Source: an uncultured Candidatus Saccharibacteria bacterium (GTDB taxonomy: Bacteria > Patescibacteriota > Saccharimonadia > Saccharimonadales > Saccharimonadaceae). From it: a DNA stretch of 15,145 bases. A program made the translations under genes and the position numbers. The stretch spans positions 1 to 15,145 of the forward strand of contig CALEGA010000047.1 in the NCBI GenBank assembly GCA_937876715.1. The letters are read 5' to 3'. Positions 7,115 to 13,662 of this stretch are shown one piece after another. Each line of letters begins with the position of its first letter. Positions within the stretch are counted from its first letter, which is position 1. The notes under the pieces were generated by a model that saw nothing but the letters and a program-made list of their open reading frames with translations, was not told where the DNA came from and ran no database searches.

Positions 7115-7150
7115 AAAATTGCCGCTTTCATCGTGAAAAGCGGCAATTTT
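7115..7150 (+). terminator. Strong terminator after the secreted protein gene
   Basis: A perfect 14-bp stem, AAAATTGCCGCTTT (7115-7128) with AAAGCGGCAATTTT (7137-7150), has an 8-base loop. The A-rich 5' arm makes it potentially bidirectional. It insulates the following AT-rich cassette from upstream transcription. Confidence 0.92.
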
Positions 7151-7175
7151 ACTTTCAAAAATATTGTTATATAAT
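7148..7175 (+). promoter_or_regulatory. Probable promoter of the TIGR04255-like gene
   Basis: A perfect -10 TATAAT (7170-7175) is preceded by TTTACT (7148-7153) at a 16-base spacing, which overlaps the terminator. The predicted start near 7182 lies 12 bases before the ATG. The -35 is weak. Confidence 0.55.
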
Positions 7176-7193
7176 CACGACAAGCGAGGTTTA

Positions 7194-8081
7194 ATGGAAA
7201 GAGATGACTTCAAAAAGCACACGACGCGTCGGGTAGTCTTTCGATTAGACTATCTTCCCCTCGAAGAACAGCTGCTGGAAAGAATTAGGACGAAATTCAT
7301 AACTGATTTTATCAAAAATGGCACATTCGAAACATACGGAGAATCATATGCTAAAAACTACGAGATAAATGCGCCAAGATTTGATTCTGGCAACATTGAG
7401 GACTCTCGTATCGTTCTTGAAGGGAAACTAAAAACAACTGTTAAAACATACGAATATTACACCGAGATTGGCGGTATAGTGTCAAAAAAATTAACCTTAT
7501 GCAGAAGTTTCTTAGGGCTAGAAATAAATCAAGATACGGAATATCTCAAGTTTGAACAGTACGAAGAAAATATTCTTGACGCTATAAAAATTATTAGAGA
7601 AATCGCTCAAGGTACTTTGGTTCCTACGAGATGCGGATTACGAAAATTAAACGACGTTAAGCTGACGACCGATGTTAAACTCGGCGACTATTTCAACGAA
7701 ACCACATTAGGAATCACAATTCCTTCAATTAACCACATCTCTACGCAGCGCTGTAGCCATAGATATGCGTTAAAACACTCAGACGATATGGACATAAACT
7801 ATATCTTGTCGATGCTACCTGGGCAATTCGAGAATCGACTTGCCGTAAGAGTTTCCTTCGATATTGATGTATATACTAACAACCGCAACCACCTTGAAAA
7901 TATTGTCAATATCGAAAATCTTGAGGGTAACATTATATCAAACATGGAACTCGAAAAGTTCAATAAAATAATCTTTGATTTTTTCTTGGCAACATTAAAC
8001 CCAACTTTCGCTAGCAAACTGACAAGCAGTGACAAAATATCTGACGAGGCTATATTGGATGGGGTGATCGAAAATGAATGA
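7194..8081 (+). CDS. TIGR04255-like protein, first gene of an AT-rich cassette
   Basis: This 295-residue protein probably belongs to the sporadically distributed TIGR04255 family, whose function is unknown to me. The family-like layout is an N-terminal strand (VVFRLDYLPL), a region with YLKFEQYEENILDAIKIIREI, a central TRCGLRKLNDVKL in place of the usual RxGLRYIN motif, and a C-terminal helix FNKIIFDFFLATLNPTFASKL. The assignment is from memory of the pattern and needs a profile search. There is no signal peptide or membrane helix. I chose the ATG at 7194 over a TTG at 7164 because the predicted -10 box lies inside the longer reading and GCGAGGT stands just upstream of the ATG. Codons such as AGA, AGG and ATA are common here and rare in neighbouring genes. 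The next ORF overlaps its stop by 8 bases, so the cassette is translationally coupled. Confidence 0.75.
   Translation: MERDDFKKHTTRRVVFRLDYLPLEEQLLERIRTKFITDFIKNGTFETYGESYAKNYEINAPRFDSGNIEDSRIVLEGKLKTTVKTYEYYTEIGGIVSKKLTLCRSFLGLEINQDTEYLKFEQYEENILDAIKIIREIAQGTLVPTRCGLRKLNDVKLTTDVKLGDYFNETTLGITIPSINHISTQRCSHRYALKHSDDMDINYILSMLPGQFENRLAVRVSFDIDVYTNNRNHLENIVNIENLEGNIISNMELEKFNKIIFDFFLATLNPTFASKLTSSDKISDEAILDGVIENE
8061..8069 (+). promoter_or_regulatory. Strong internal Shine-Dalgarno within the end of the TIGR04255-like gene
   Basis: GGGGTGATC differs by one base from the extended anti-16S complement GGAGGTGATC core and lies 4 bases before the ATG at 8074. It argues that translation really starts at 8074. 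Confidence 0.7.
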
Positions 8082-8232
8082 CGACATAACCGACATTGAT
8101 TCCGTCGCATCGCCTACTTTTGCGGAATATCGAACAGCTAAACCAGGCAATAATAGTGGCTCATCGAGTGCCTTTGTCACGAGATATCTTTCTCTTGCGG
8201 ATCTATCATACAATGTATTTGACCTCAAATAA
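8074..8232 (+). CDS. Small 52-residue overlapping ORF between the cassette's main genes
   Basis: This small ORF starts inside the last codons of the TIGR04255-like gene (sharing ATGAATGA) behind a near-perfect Shine-Dalgarno, and ends TAA at 8230-8232. The product starts MNDDITDIDS, has a Gly/Ser/Asn-rich middle (PGNNSGSSS) and ends FVTRYLSLADLSYNVFDLK. It is acidic at the N-terminus, with no cysteine and no membrane helix. No family is recognised. Its last 20 bases overlap the most likely start of the ComEC-type MBL gene, in the +1 frame relative to it. It could be a small partner protein of the cassette, a coupling leader peptide, or the true N-terminus of the MBL protein joined by a +1 frameshift, either natural or a sequencing error. 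The strong start signal is seen; the role is unknown. Confidence 0.55.
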   Translation: MNDDITDIDSVASPTFAEYRTAKPGNNSGSSSAFVTRYLSLADLSYNVFDLK

Positions 8233-9247
8233 TGAGCCTATTTTTTACAATAGCGAAGAGCTTTTTCTTTCCATCTACCTAATCGGCTACGAAACGCAAG
8301 GAGAGAGTATAGTGCTAATTTTTGAAACAGAAGAAAGAAAAGCGGTATGGAGTGCTGTTATAGACAGTTATAGTCTACCTGAAAAAAATATCACTGACAA
8401 CATCTTAAAAGCCTACAAGTTTGGCCAAAACAAAAAAATTGATTTAGCATGCATCACGCATTTTCATAATGACCATACTACTGGATTTAAAAATCTTCTT
8501 GAATACTATGCGGATGAAAATACGAAAATTATGATGCCAGAATTCAGTAGAGAATATTATGAAGCGCAGGGGCATTATCCGGCAAAAGAAATCAGAGATT
8601 ATATTCAAAGAAAATATACGGGAGGCTCAAATTGTCACGACAATAACGTGTTTTATAATAGGAAAATTGACCGAAATTTAATATGGGATTTTAACGGTTC
8701 GACCCACGGGGTGGGGCACCAGCTTTATATTGAATCGCTGTTGCCTACAGATCGTCGAGCTCTTCATTATATTGACGACGATTTATCTAGGCATTCTCCA
8801 AACGACCTTAGCCTAATGCTGAAGATTGTCTTCGACGGGAATCAATATTTATTCACTGGTGATTGCACAAATGATGAAATGAAAGACCTCGGTGCTAACG
8901 ATTTCTATACTCGGCAAACGAACACGACTCCTCATGTCGTTTACTTAAAAATCCCTCACCATGGTAGCAAAACTGCAGATAACCTCTTAAAAATGGTTGA
9001 AGATGATAGGCTTATAATAGACAAGATTGCTACATGCACCTACGATTATAGGGCAACAAAAGAGAATATCATCGAAGGGTATAGAAAAAAATGCGACATC
9101 GCTATGACGAAAGACATAAACGCGAAAGCAAGTAATGCACACAGCCACGGAATTATAAAATACGTGTTTGATTCACGCGGCAATATCATCGATGAAAAAA
9201 CGTTATTTTCGGGAAATGCTACTAGATTATGGCGGAAAGTAAAATAA
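8213..9247 (+). CDS. ComEC-type MBL-fold protein, last gene of the AT-rich cassette
   Basis: From the ATG at 8213 this is a 344-residue stand-alone metallo-beta-lactamase of the ComEC/Rec2 C-terminal type. The motifs are strand one SIYLIGYETQGESIVLIFE, then HFHNDH (83-88), SPNDLSLML (195-203) where ComEC has NxxSLVL, FTGD (214-217), KIPHHGS (246-252), and a late HSHG (310-313). In ComEC this domain is thought to degrade one DNA strand during uptake, but here the membrane channel is absent and no signal peptide is seen, so it is likely a cytoplasmic nuclease or phosphodiesterase. A TTG at 8096 in the same frame would add 39 residues that do not look like part of the domain and lack a ribosome site. 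The ATG at 8213 also has only a weak site, so coupling from the small ORF is likely. Codon use is AT-rich, like the first cassette gene. Confidence 0.8.
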   Translation: MYLTSNNEPIFYNSEELFLSIYLIGYETQGESIVLIFETEERKAVWSAVIDSYSLPEKNITDNILKAYKFGQNKKIDLACITHFHNDHTTGFKNLLEYYADENTKIMMPEFSREYYEAQGHYPAKEIRDYIQRKYTGGSNCHDNNVFYNRKIDRNLIWDFNGSTHGVGHQLYIESLLPTDRRALHYIDDDLSRHSPNDLSLMLKIVFDGNQYLFTGDCTNDEMKDLGANDFYTRQTNTTPHVVYLKIPHHGSKTADNLLKMVEDDRLIIDKIATCTYDYRATKENIIEGYRKKCDIAMTKDINAKASNAHSHGIIKYVFDSRGNIIDEKTLFSGNATRLWRKVK

Positions 9248-9251
9248 ATTA

Positions 9252-9260
9252 TGATACAAT
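9252..9260 (+). promoter_or_regulatory. Extended -10 promoter of the TTG-started membrane protein gene
   Basis: TG-A-TACAAT (9252-9260) is directly after the cassette's last stop codon. It predicts a start near 9267, just before the Shine-Dalgarno. No -35 was found. Confidence 0.55.
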
Positions 9261-9269
9261 AAAAGCCAC

Positions 9270-9277
9270 AAGGAGGT
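9270..9277 (+). promoter_or_regulatory. Consensus ribosome binding site that supports a TTG start
   Basis: AAGGAGGT ends 3 bases before the TTG at 9281. It is the strongest site in the window on the plus strand and decides the start, as no in-frame ATG occurs nearby. Confidence 0.8.
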
Positions 9278-9280
9278 ATT

Positions 9281-9946
9281 TTGGAAGAAAAACTGTATTT
9301 TCGACCCGCCAAATATGGCAAGGGTCTAAAAAAGAAAGCGCACGCCACCGAAAAAACAGCGGACGGCGGCGCACAAAAAGAGAAAAAAGACCACAAAGCG
9401 CTTAAACTGGTCAGCTTTTTGCTTTTTCTCGCGATAATTATCTTTATTATCATTTGGCTTCTCCACGGCAAAACCACCACTACTGGTCAATATCCAGAAA
9501 ACGTCCGCAACGAATCACTTACCTGTATTTCGACGACCACCACTTACGAAAAAGTCAACCAAGTGAACTCTAACAACAAGGAGCTTAAAATCAGCATGGT
9601 CTTTGACGGCGAAGATGCCCTAAGTTCCGCCAGCCTCAAATATACGCTCAAGTTCGGCTCATACAGCGAATCCTACAGCGCCGAAGCTATTTCTCACGCT
9701 CAATTCAACCTCGCTTTGCAAGCTCTCGGTTACGATTCTAGTAAGTTCAACAACAAATTCTCAATTATAGATAACGAGCTCGTCATTTCCCTTAGCACCA
9801 CCGCTAGCAAAGGCATCGACGACTTTACTCGCAGCTACTTCTTGATTGATTACGCCAAAGACGACGAACTTCCCAAAACTCTCGCCGAATATAAAACCAA
9901 CTACGAGAAGCAAGGCTTCTCCTGCACCTCTACCGTTGACCAATAA
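9281..9946 (+). CDS. Single-pass membrane-anchored extracytoplasmic protein (TTG start)
   Basis: This 221-residue protein has a Lys-rich cytoplasmic N-terminus of about 40 residues, one membrane helix (about 43-61, IIIFIIIWLL at its end), and an outside domain of about 155 residues. The outside domain starts with a Thr/Asn-rich stretch and carries two cysteines, C82 near its start and C215 near its end, which may form a disulfide closing the domain. No known domain is recognised. The start codon is TTG, fixed by AAGGAGGT upstream; the next in-frame Met is far inside the domain. It is 16 bases upstream of the DUF916-like gene, so the two form an operon and probably work together at the cell surface. 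Codon use returns to the C-ending genome style, which marks the end of the AT-rich cassette. Confidence 0.82.
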   Translation: MEEKLYFRPAKYGKGLKKKAHATEKTADGGAQKEKKDHKALKLVSFLLFLAIIIFIIIWLLHGKTTTTGQYPENVRNESLTCISTTTTYEKVNQVNSNNKELKISMVFDGEDALSSASLKYTLKFGSYSESYSAEAISHAQFNLALQALGYDSSKFNNKFSIIDNELVISLSTTASKGIDDFTRSYFLIDYAKDDELPKTLAEYKTNYEKQGFSCTSTVDQ

Positions 9947-9962
9947 TAACATGGAGAAAATT

Positions 9963-10877
9963 ATGTCAAAACTCAGCAACAAACTCAAAACCATCATCGC
10001 CGTACTAGCGACCACATTCCTCACATTTTTTACCACCGCCCCAGCTCAAGCCATCGGCCAATTCGCCATCTCACCGATGTATCAACAGATCACCTTGACT
10101 CCAGGAGAAACCTACACGGGCAATTTTGAAGTGATTAACCCAGGAGATAATACTATCGACTTTCGTTACACTGTCCGCGTTGAACCGTTTTCCGTCGAGG
10201 GGCTAGACAATCTTAACTTCACCGCAAATGGTAGTTATAATCAAATCGTCGATTGGATTGAACTTTCCCGCACGGAAGGCATTATCTCGCCCAACGAGAC
10301 CCAAGAAGTTCGCTTTTCTATCCACGTTCCAGAAAACGCTCCTGCAGGCGGGCAATATGCTGCTATTATGGTCACTTCGGAAGAATATCGCCTCGACAAT
10401 TCCACTGTCGACCTTCGAGAAAAATACGAAGCCTCGCACTTGCTTTATACTGAAGTTGCTGGCGAAACGGTCCGTAAAGGGAAAATCGACAGCGCCAATG
10501 TTCAAGGCTTCTTGATGTCTGGCAAAATCACTGGCAGCGCATCTATCACTAATCTAGGTAACGTCCACTCTGAAGCTACACACACGTTGCAAGTTTTCCC
10601 GCTTTTCTCGGGCGAGGAAGTTTATACTAACGAAGAAGACCCCAAAAGCTCTTGGATTATGCCAGGCAACACCGCATTCGCATCTATTTCTTGGGACGAC
10701 ACCCCTTCCGTCGGCATCTTCCACGTCATCTATAACGTCGAATACGAGGGCGTAGAGAGTAATGTAGATAAGATTGTAATCATCTGCCCGCTCTGGCTCC
10801 TCTTCCTCATCCTCCTCGCCATCTTCCTCCTCATCTTCCGCATCCTCTCCGTCAAAAAGCACAAATCCGACAAATAA
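9963..10877 (+). CDS. Secreted DUF916/WxL-interacting-like protein with C-terminal anchor
   Basis: This 304-residue protein has a signal peptide (cleavage after AQA at 28-30) and a first beta-sandwich domain starting FAISPMYQQITLTPGETYTGNFEVINPGDNTI. It also contains PENAPAGGQYAAIMVTSE, and a second Ig-like domain (about 180-265) with ITNLGNVHSEATHT. A final membrane helix (about 272-293) and a KKHKSDK tail follow. The strand pattern and the PGETYTGNFEVINP motif resemble DUF916/DUF3324 WxL-interacting proteins of Gram-positives, which hold cell-surface proteins to the wall; that match is an inference. A start at ATG 9963 is chosen because GGAG lies 6 bases upstream and the signal peptide begins there. 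The in-frame ATG at 9951 and earlier codons add residues that do not fit. It forms an operon with the gene at 9281. Confidence 0.8.
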   Translation: MSKLSNKLKTIIAVLATTFLTFFTTAPAQAIGQFAISPMYQQITLTPGETYTGNFEVINPGDNTIDFRYTVRVEPFSVEGLDNLNFTANGSYNQIVDWIELSRTEGIISPNETQEVRFSIHVPENAPAGGQYAAIMVTSEEYRLDNSTVDLREKYEASHLLYTEVAGETVRKGKIDSANVQGFLMSGKITGSASITNLGNVHSEATHTLQVFPLFSGEEVYTNEEDPKSSWIMPGNTAFASISWDDTPSVGIFHVIYNVEYEGVESNVDKIVIICPLWLLFLILLAIFLLIFRILSVKKHKSDK

Positions 10878-10893
10878 CCCCCCATTCGGACTA

Positions 10894-10902
10894 TGATATA
10901 AT
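10894..10902 (+). promoter_or_regulatory. Extended -10 promoter giving a near-leaderless mRNA
   Basis: TG-A-TATAAT (10894-10902) sits so close to the ATG at 10912 that transcription should begin 2-3 bases before it. No Shine-Dalgarno or -35 is seen. Confidence 0.7.
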
Positions 10903-10911
10903 ATAGTCATT

Positions 10912-11352
10912 ATGAAACGTTCAAAATCAATCATCTGGGGGATAGCAATCTTAGCACTGGGCATTTTCTTCGGCGGCAAGGCACTCGGACTGTTCCAATT
11001 CGAACTGTTCTTCAACGGCTGGTGGACGCTCTTCATCATCGTCCCGAGCCTCGTCAGCCTTTGCACAGAAAGGTTCAAATTCGGCAGCCTCTTTATGCTC
11101 GCCCTTGGCGTCATTATGCTCCTCGCCTCTCAAGACGTTTTCGGCTGGGACGTCGCCTGGAAAGTCATTCTCGCCGCTTTCTTCATCAACATCGGTCTCT
11201 CAATCATCTTCAAAAACCTCTTCATTAAAGACGTCAAAGCAGTCAAAGATAAATTCACCGTTCACGTCAACGCGCACGGCGTTGACGTCGATAAGGCAAA
11301 AGAAGCCGAAGTCAAGGAACCTAAAGAATCTAAGAAGAAAAACGACAAATAA
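10912..11352 (+). CDS. LiaI/LiaF-TM-like four-helix membrane protein
   Basis: This 146-residue integral membrane protein has four hydrophobic helices at about 7-22, 36-51, 57-73 and 83-101, arranged as two repeated hairpins, followed by a charged, Lys/Glu-rich cytoplasmic tail. The GIAILALGIFFGGKALGLF and NGWWTLFIIVPSLVSL segments follow the pattern of the LiaF-TM / LiaI-LiaF-like membrane region, which in Firmicutes belongs to envelope-stress sensors. The LiaF C-terminal sensor domain is missing, so its role here is open. No ribosome site precedes the ATG, and the extended -10 element ends only 9 bases upstream, so the mRNA appears leaderless. It follows the DUF916-like gene by 34 bases and precedes pgi by 32. 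Confidence 0.78.
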   Translation: MKRSKSIIWGIAILALGIFFGGKALGLFQFELFFNGWWTLFIIVPSLVSLCTERFKFGSLFMLALGVIMLLASQDVFGWDVAWKVILAAFFINIGLSIIFKNLFIKDVKAVKDKFTVHVNAHGVDVDKAKEAEVKEPKESKKKNDK

Positions 11353-11368
11353 TTTTTTATTTAGTTTA

Positions 11369-11377
11369 TGCTATTAT
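11369..11377 (+). promoter_or_regulatory. Extended -10 promoter of pgi, leaderless
   Basis: TG-C-TATTAT (11369-11377) predicts a start at about 11384, directly before the ATG at 11385. No Shine-Dalgarno or convincing -35 is present. Confidence 0.6.
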
Positions 11378-11384
11378 ATATAGT

Positions 11385-12641
11385 ATGAAAGATGTAATAG
11401 ACTTAGACTACAACTTAGCTTTCGAGCTAATCGAAGACATTAAAGACGACCCGATGGGCGATTGGTTCGACCTCCCCGACTCGTTCCCAGCTTACGAACT
11501 GCAAAAAATCAAAGAGGTCGCCGAAAAAGTCCGCAAAAACTCCGACTACCTCGTCTGCATCGGCATCGGCGGCAGCTACCTCGGCGCCCGCGCCATCTAC
11601 GAAGCTCTCGAACTCGACAGCGACAAAAAAACCAAATGCAAACTTCTCTTCACCGGCAACTCATTAAGCTCTCTCGAACTCAAAAAAGTTTTAAAAACCA
11701 TCGAGGGCAAAGACTTTTCCATCAACGTCATCAGCAAATCCGGCACCACGACCGAACCAGCAATCGCTTTCCGCATTCTCAAAGACGCCCTCATCAAAAA
11801 ATACGGTAAAACGGAAGCGAAAAACCGCATCATTGCCACCACCGACCCAAACACCGGCGCTCTCCACGATGAAGCCGTTAAAAACGATTACGAAACTTTC
11901 GACGTCCCGCTTGGCGTCGGCGGACGCTACTCCGTTTTGAGTCCCGTCGGACTTTTCCCGCTCGCCGTTGCCGGCGCTAACATCGACAAATTATTAGAGG
12001 GCGCGCGCCACTGTAAAGAAACTCAGCTCGACCCCGACCATCTCGACGATTCTATGCTAATCGAATACGCCTTCTCTCGCTTTTATCTCTACGACGAATG
12101 CGGCTGCGACGTCGAAGTCCTCGCCAGCTTTGAACCACGCTTGTTATATTTCAACGAATGGTGGAAACAACTTTTCGGCGAATCCGAGGGAAAGAACCAC
12201 CAAGGCATTTTCCCCGCCAGCGTGATTTATTCGACCGACCTCCACTCCCTCGGGCAATATATGCAAGACGGACGCAGAAACATTTTTGAAACTTTCCTCA
12301 AGTTCTCACCAGAGCAAGACCCGCTCAAAGTTCCCGATTTGAAAGACGACTCCGACGGCCTCGCCTATCTCGAGGGTAAAACCCTCACGGAAATCTCCGA
12401 CAAAGCGCTCGAAGCGACCTTAACTGCTCACGACGCCGGCGGCATCTCCACCTTCACCATTGAAGTTCTCGACACCGACGCCGAATCTGGCATCAGCGAA
12501 CTTACGCTCGGCTTCCTCATCTTCTTCTTCGAAACCGCCTGCGCCCTCTCCGCCCTCCTTCACGGCGTTGACCCGTTCGATCAACCAGGGGTAGAAAAAT
12601 ACAAAAAAGAAATGTTCAAGCTGCTCGGCAAGGAAAAATAG
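11385..12641 (+). CDS. pgi: Glucose-6-phosphate isomerase
   Basis: This 418-residue enzyme interconverts glucose 6-phosphate and fructose 6-phosphate in glycolysis or the pentose-phosphate route. Its motifs are in family order: GIGGSYLG (60-67), SKSGTTTEPA (117-126, phosphate binding), GGRYSVLSPVG (179-189), LFGESEGK (263-270, with the catalytic Glu), DLHSLGQ (285-291), HDAGG, and FDQPGVEKYK near the C-terminus with the catalytic Lys. The length fits the shorter bacterial and archaeal-type bacterial PGIs (about 420-450) rather than the E. coli type (about 550). It is complete and cytoplasmic. No ribosome site is visible; the promoter predicts a leaderless message. The carbamate kinase gene follows after 17 bases, so the pair is likely an operon for central energy supply. 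Confidence 0.96.
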   Translation: MKDVIDLDYNLAFELIEDIKDDPMGDWFDLPDSFPAYELQKIKEVAEKVRKNSDYLVCIGIGGSYLGARAIYEALELDSDKKTKCKLLFTGNSLSSLELKKVLKTIEGKDFSINVISKSGTTTEPAIAFRILKDALIKKYGKTEAKNRIIATTDPNTGALHDEAVKNDYETFDVPLGVGGRYSVLSPVGLFPLAVAGANIDKLLEGARHCKETQLDPDHLDDSMLIEYAFSRFYLYDECGCDVEVLASFEPRLLYFNEWWKQLFGESEGKNHQGIFPASVIYSTDLHSLGQYMQDGRRNIFETFLKFSPEQDPLKVPDLKDDSDGLAYLEGKTLTEISDKALEATLTAHDAGGISTFTIEVLDTDAESGISELTLGFLIFFFETACALSALLHGVDPFDQPGVEKYKKEMFKLLGKEK

Positions 12642-12658
12642 AAAGGAATATATAATAT

Positions 12659-13600
12659 ATGGTCAAAAAACGTGTCGTCATCGCCCTCGGCGGTAACGCT
12701 CTCCAAAAAAACGGCGAAGTGTCTGCCGAAGCTCAAAAGGCTGTCGCCAAAAAAGTCGGCGAGCTCATCGCTGAATTAAGCGGTAAATACGAAATCGTCG
12801 TCGCTCACGGCAACGGTCCGCAAGTTGGTAACATCCTCATTCACGAAGAACAAGCCGCCTCCGAGAAAGCTCCCGCTATGCCGCTCGAAACCGCCGTCGC
12901 TATGTCTCAAGGTCAAATCGGCTACTGGCTCGCCCAATCAATTCAAAACGCCTTCCTCAAAGAGGGGAAGAACAAAAAAGTCGCCACTGTCGTCACTCAA
13001 GTTGAAGTTGATAAAAACGACCCCGCTTTCAAAAACCCAACCAAGCCTGTCGGACAATTCTACACCGAAAAAGAAGCATTGAAACTCGCCAAAGAAAAAG
13101 GCTGGATCGTCAAGGAAGACTCCGGCAGAGGTTATCGCCGCGTCGTCCCCAGCCCTAAACCAAAATCCATCGTAGAAAAACGAGAAATCTCTGACCTCGT
13201 CAAATCCGGCGCCATCGTCATCGCCGCGGGTGGCGGCGGCGTCCCTGTCTATCGCACTAAAATCTTGCGCCTCATCAAAGGCGTCGATGCCGTTATTGAC
13301 AAAGACTTCGCCGCGGAAAAACTCGCCGAACTCATCAAAGCCGATATGTTCATCTCCGTCACAGCCGTCGATTTCGCTTACATTAACTTCGGCACACCGG
13401 AACAATCCGCGCTCCGCAACTTGACCTCGAAAGAAGCCGAATATTATGCCAAACAAGGCTTCTTCAAGGCAGGCTCTATGCTCCCCAAAATCACCGCCGC
13501 CACCGAATTTGCCAAAAAGGGCAAAGTCGGCATCATCTGCTCCCTCGATAACTTGGAAGAAGCGCTCAAGCTCAAGTCCGGCACCATCATTACTCGCTAA
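12659..13600 (+). CDS. arcC: Carbamate kinase
   Basis: This 313-residue enzyme makes ATP and carbamate from carbamoyl phosphate and ADP, the last step of the arginine deiminase pathway. The motifs are clear: IALGGNAL (8-15), HGNGPQVGN (50-58), QVEVDKNDPAFKNPTKPVG, EDSGRGYRRVVPSPKP, AAGGGGVPV, GVDAVIDKDFAAEKLA and GSMLPK. All fit the family, and the length is normal (about 300-315). AAAGGA precedes the ATG by 11 bases, a wide spacing. It sits 17 bases after pgi and probably shares its transcript. The partners arcA and arcB are not in the window. An acquired arginine deiminase system is known in some host-associated Saccharibacteria, so ArcC here may provide ATP from host arginine. No clear hairpin terminator follows. 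Confidence 0.96.
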   Translation: MVKKRVVIALGGNALQKNGEVSAEAQKAVAKKVGELIAELSGKYEIVVAHGNGPQVGNILIHEEQAASEKAPAMPLETAVAMSQGQIGYWLAQSIQNAFLKEGKNKKVATVVTQVEVDKNDPAFKNPTKPVGQFYTEKEALKLAKEKGWIVKEDSGRGYRRVVPSPKPKSIVEKREISDLVKSGAIVIAAGGGGVPVYRTKILRLIKGVDAVIDKDFAAEKLAELIKADMFISVTAVDFAYINFGTPEQSALRNLTSKEAEYYAKQGFFKAGSMLPKITAATEFAKKGKVGIICSLDNLEEALKLKSGTIITR

Positions 13601-13627
13601 CCGCACTCTCAAAAACTTAATTCCTGC

Positions 13628-13656
13628 TTGAAATCGCTTACGTTTATATATATAAT
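13628..13656 (+). promoter_or_regulatory. Promoter of the VirB6-like gene, leaderless
   Basis: The -35 TTGAAA (13628-13633), a 17-base spacer and a perfect -10 TATAAT (13651-13656) predict a start at about 13663, exactly the ATG. No Shine-Dalgarno is present. Confidence 0.75.
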
Positions 13657-13662
13657 ATATGT

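Noticed and set aside
7164..7193. TTG start 30 bases upstream for the TIGR04255-like gene.
   Set aside because: The -10 box at 7170-7175 lies inside this stretch, so it would not be in the mRNA.
8096..8212. TTG-started N-terminal extension of the ComEC-type MBL gene (39 extra residues).
   Set aside because: There is no ribosome site before the TTG, the extra residues do not fit the domain, and the region is already covered by the SD-led small ORF.
7151..9280. Direct repeats flanking the AT-rich cassette as insertion scars (TATAAT...CAAGCGAGGT against TACAAT...CAAGGAGGT).
   Set aside because: The resemblance is explained by a -10 box followed by a ribosome site on each side; the remaining bases do not match.
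9846..9962. Longer reading of the DUF916-like gene starting at 9846.
   Set aside because: It would overlap the preceding gene by 100 bases and put the signal peptide in the middle. GGAG plus ATG at 9963 fits better.
12651..12656. TATAAT just before the arcC start codon as a promoter.
   Set aside because: The predicted start would fall inside the coding sequence, and a Shine-Dalgarno lies upstream of it, so it is spacer sequence.
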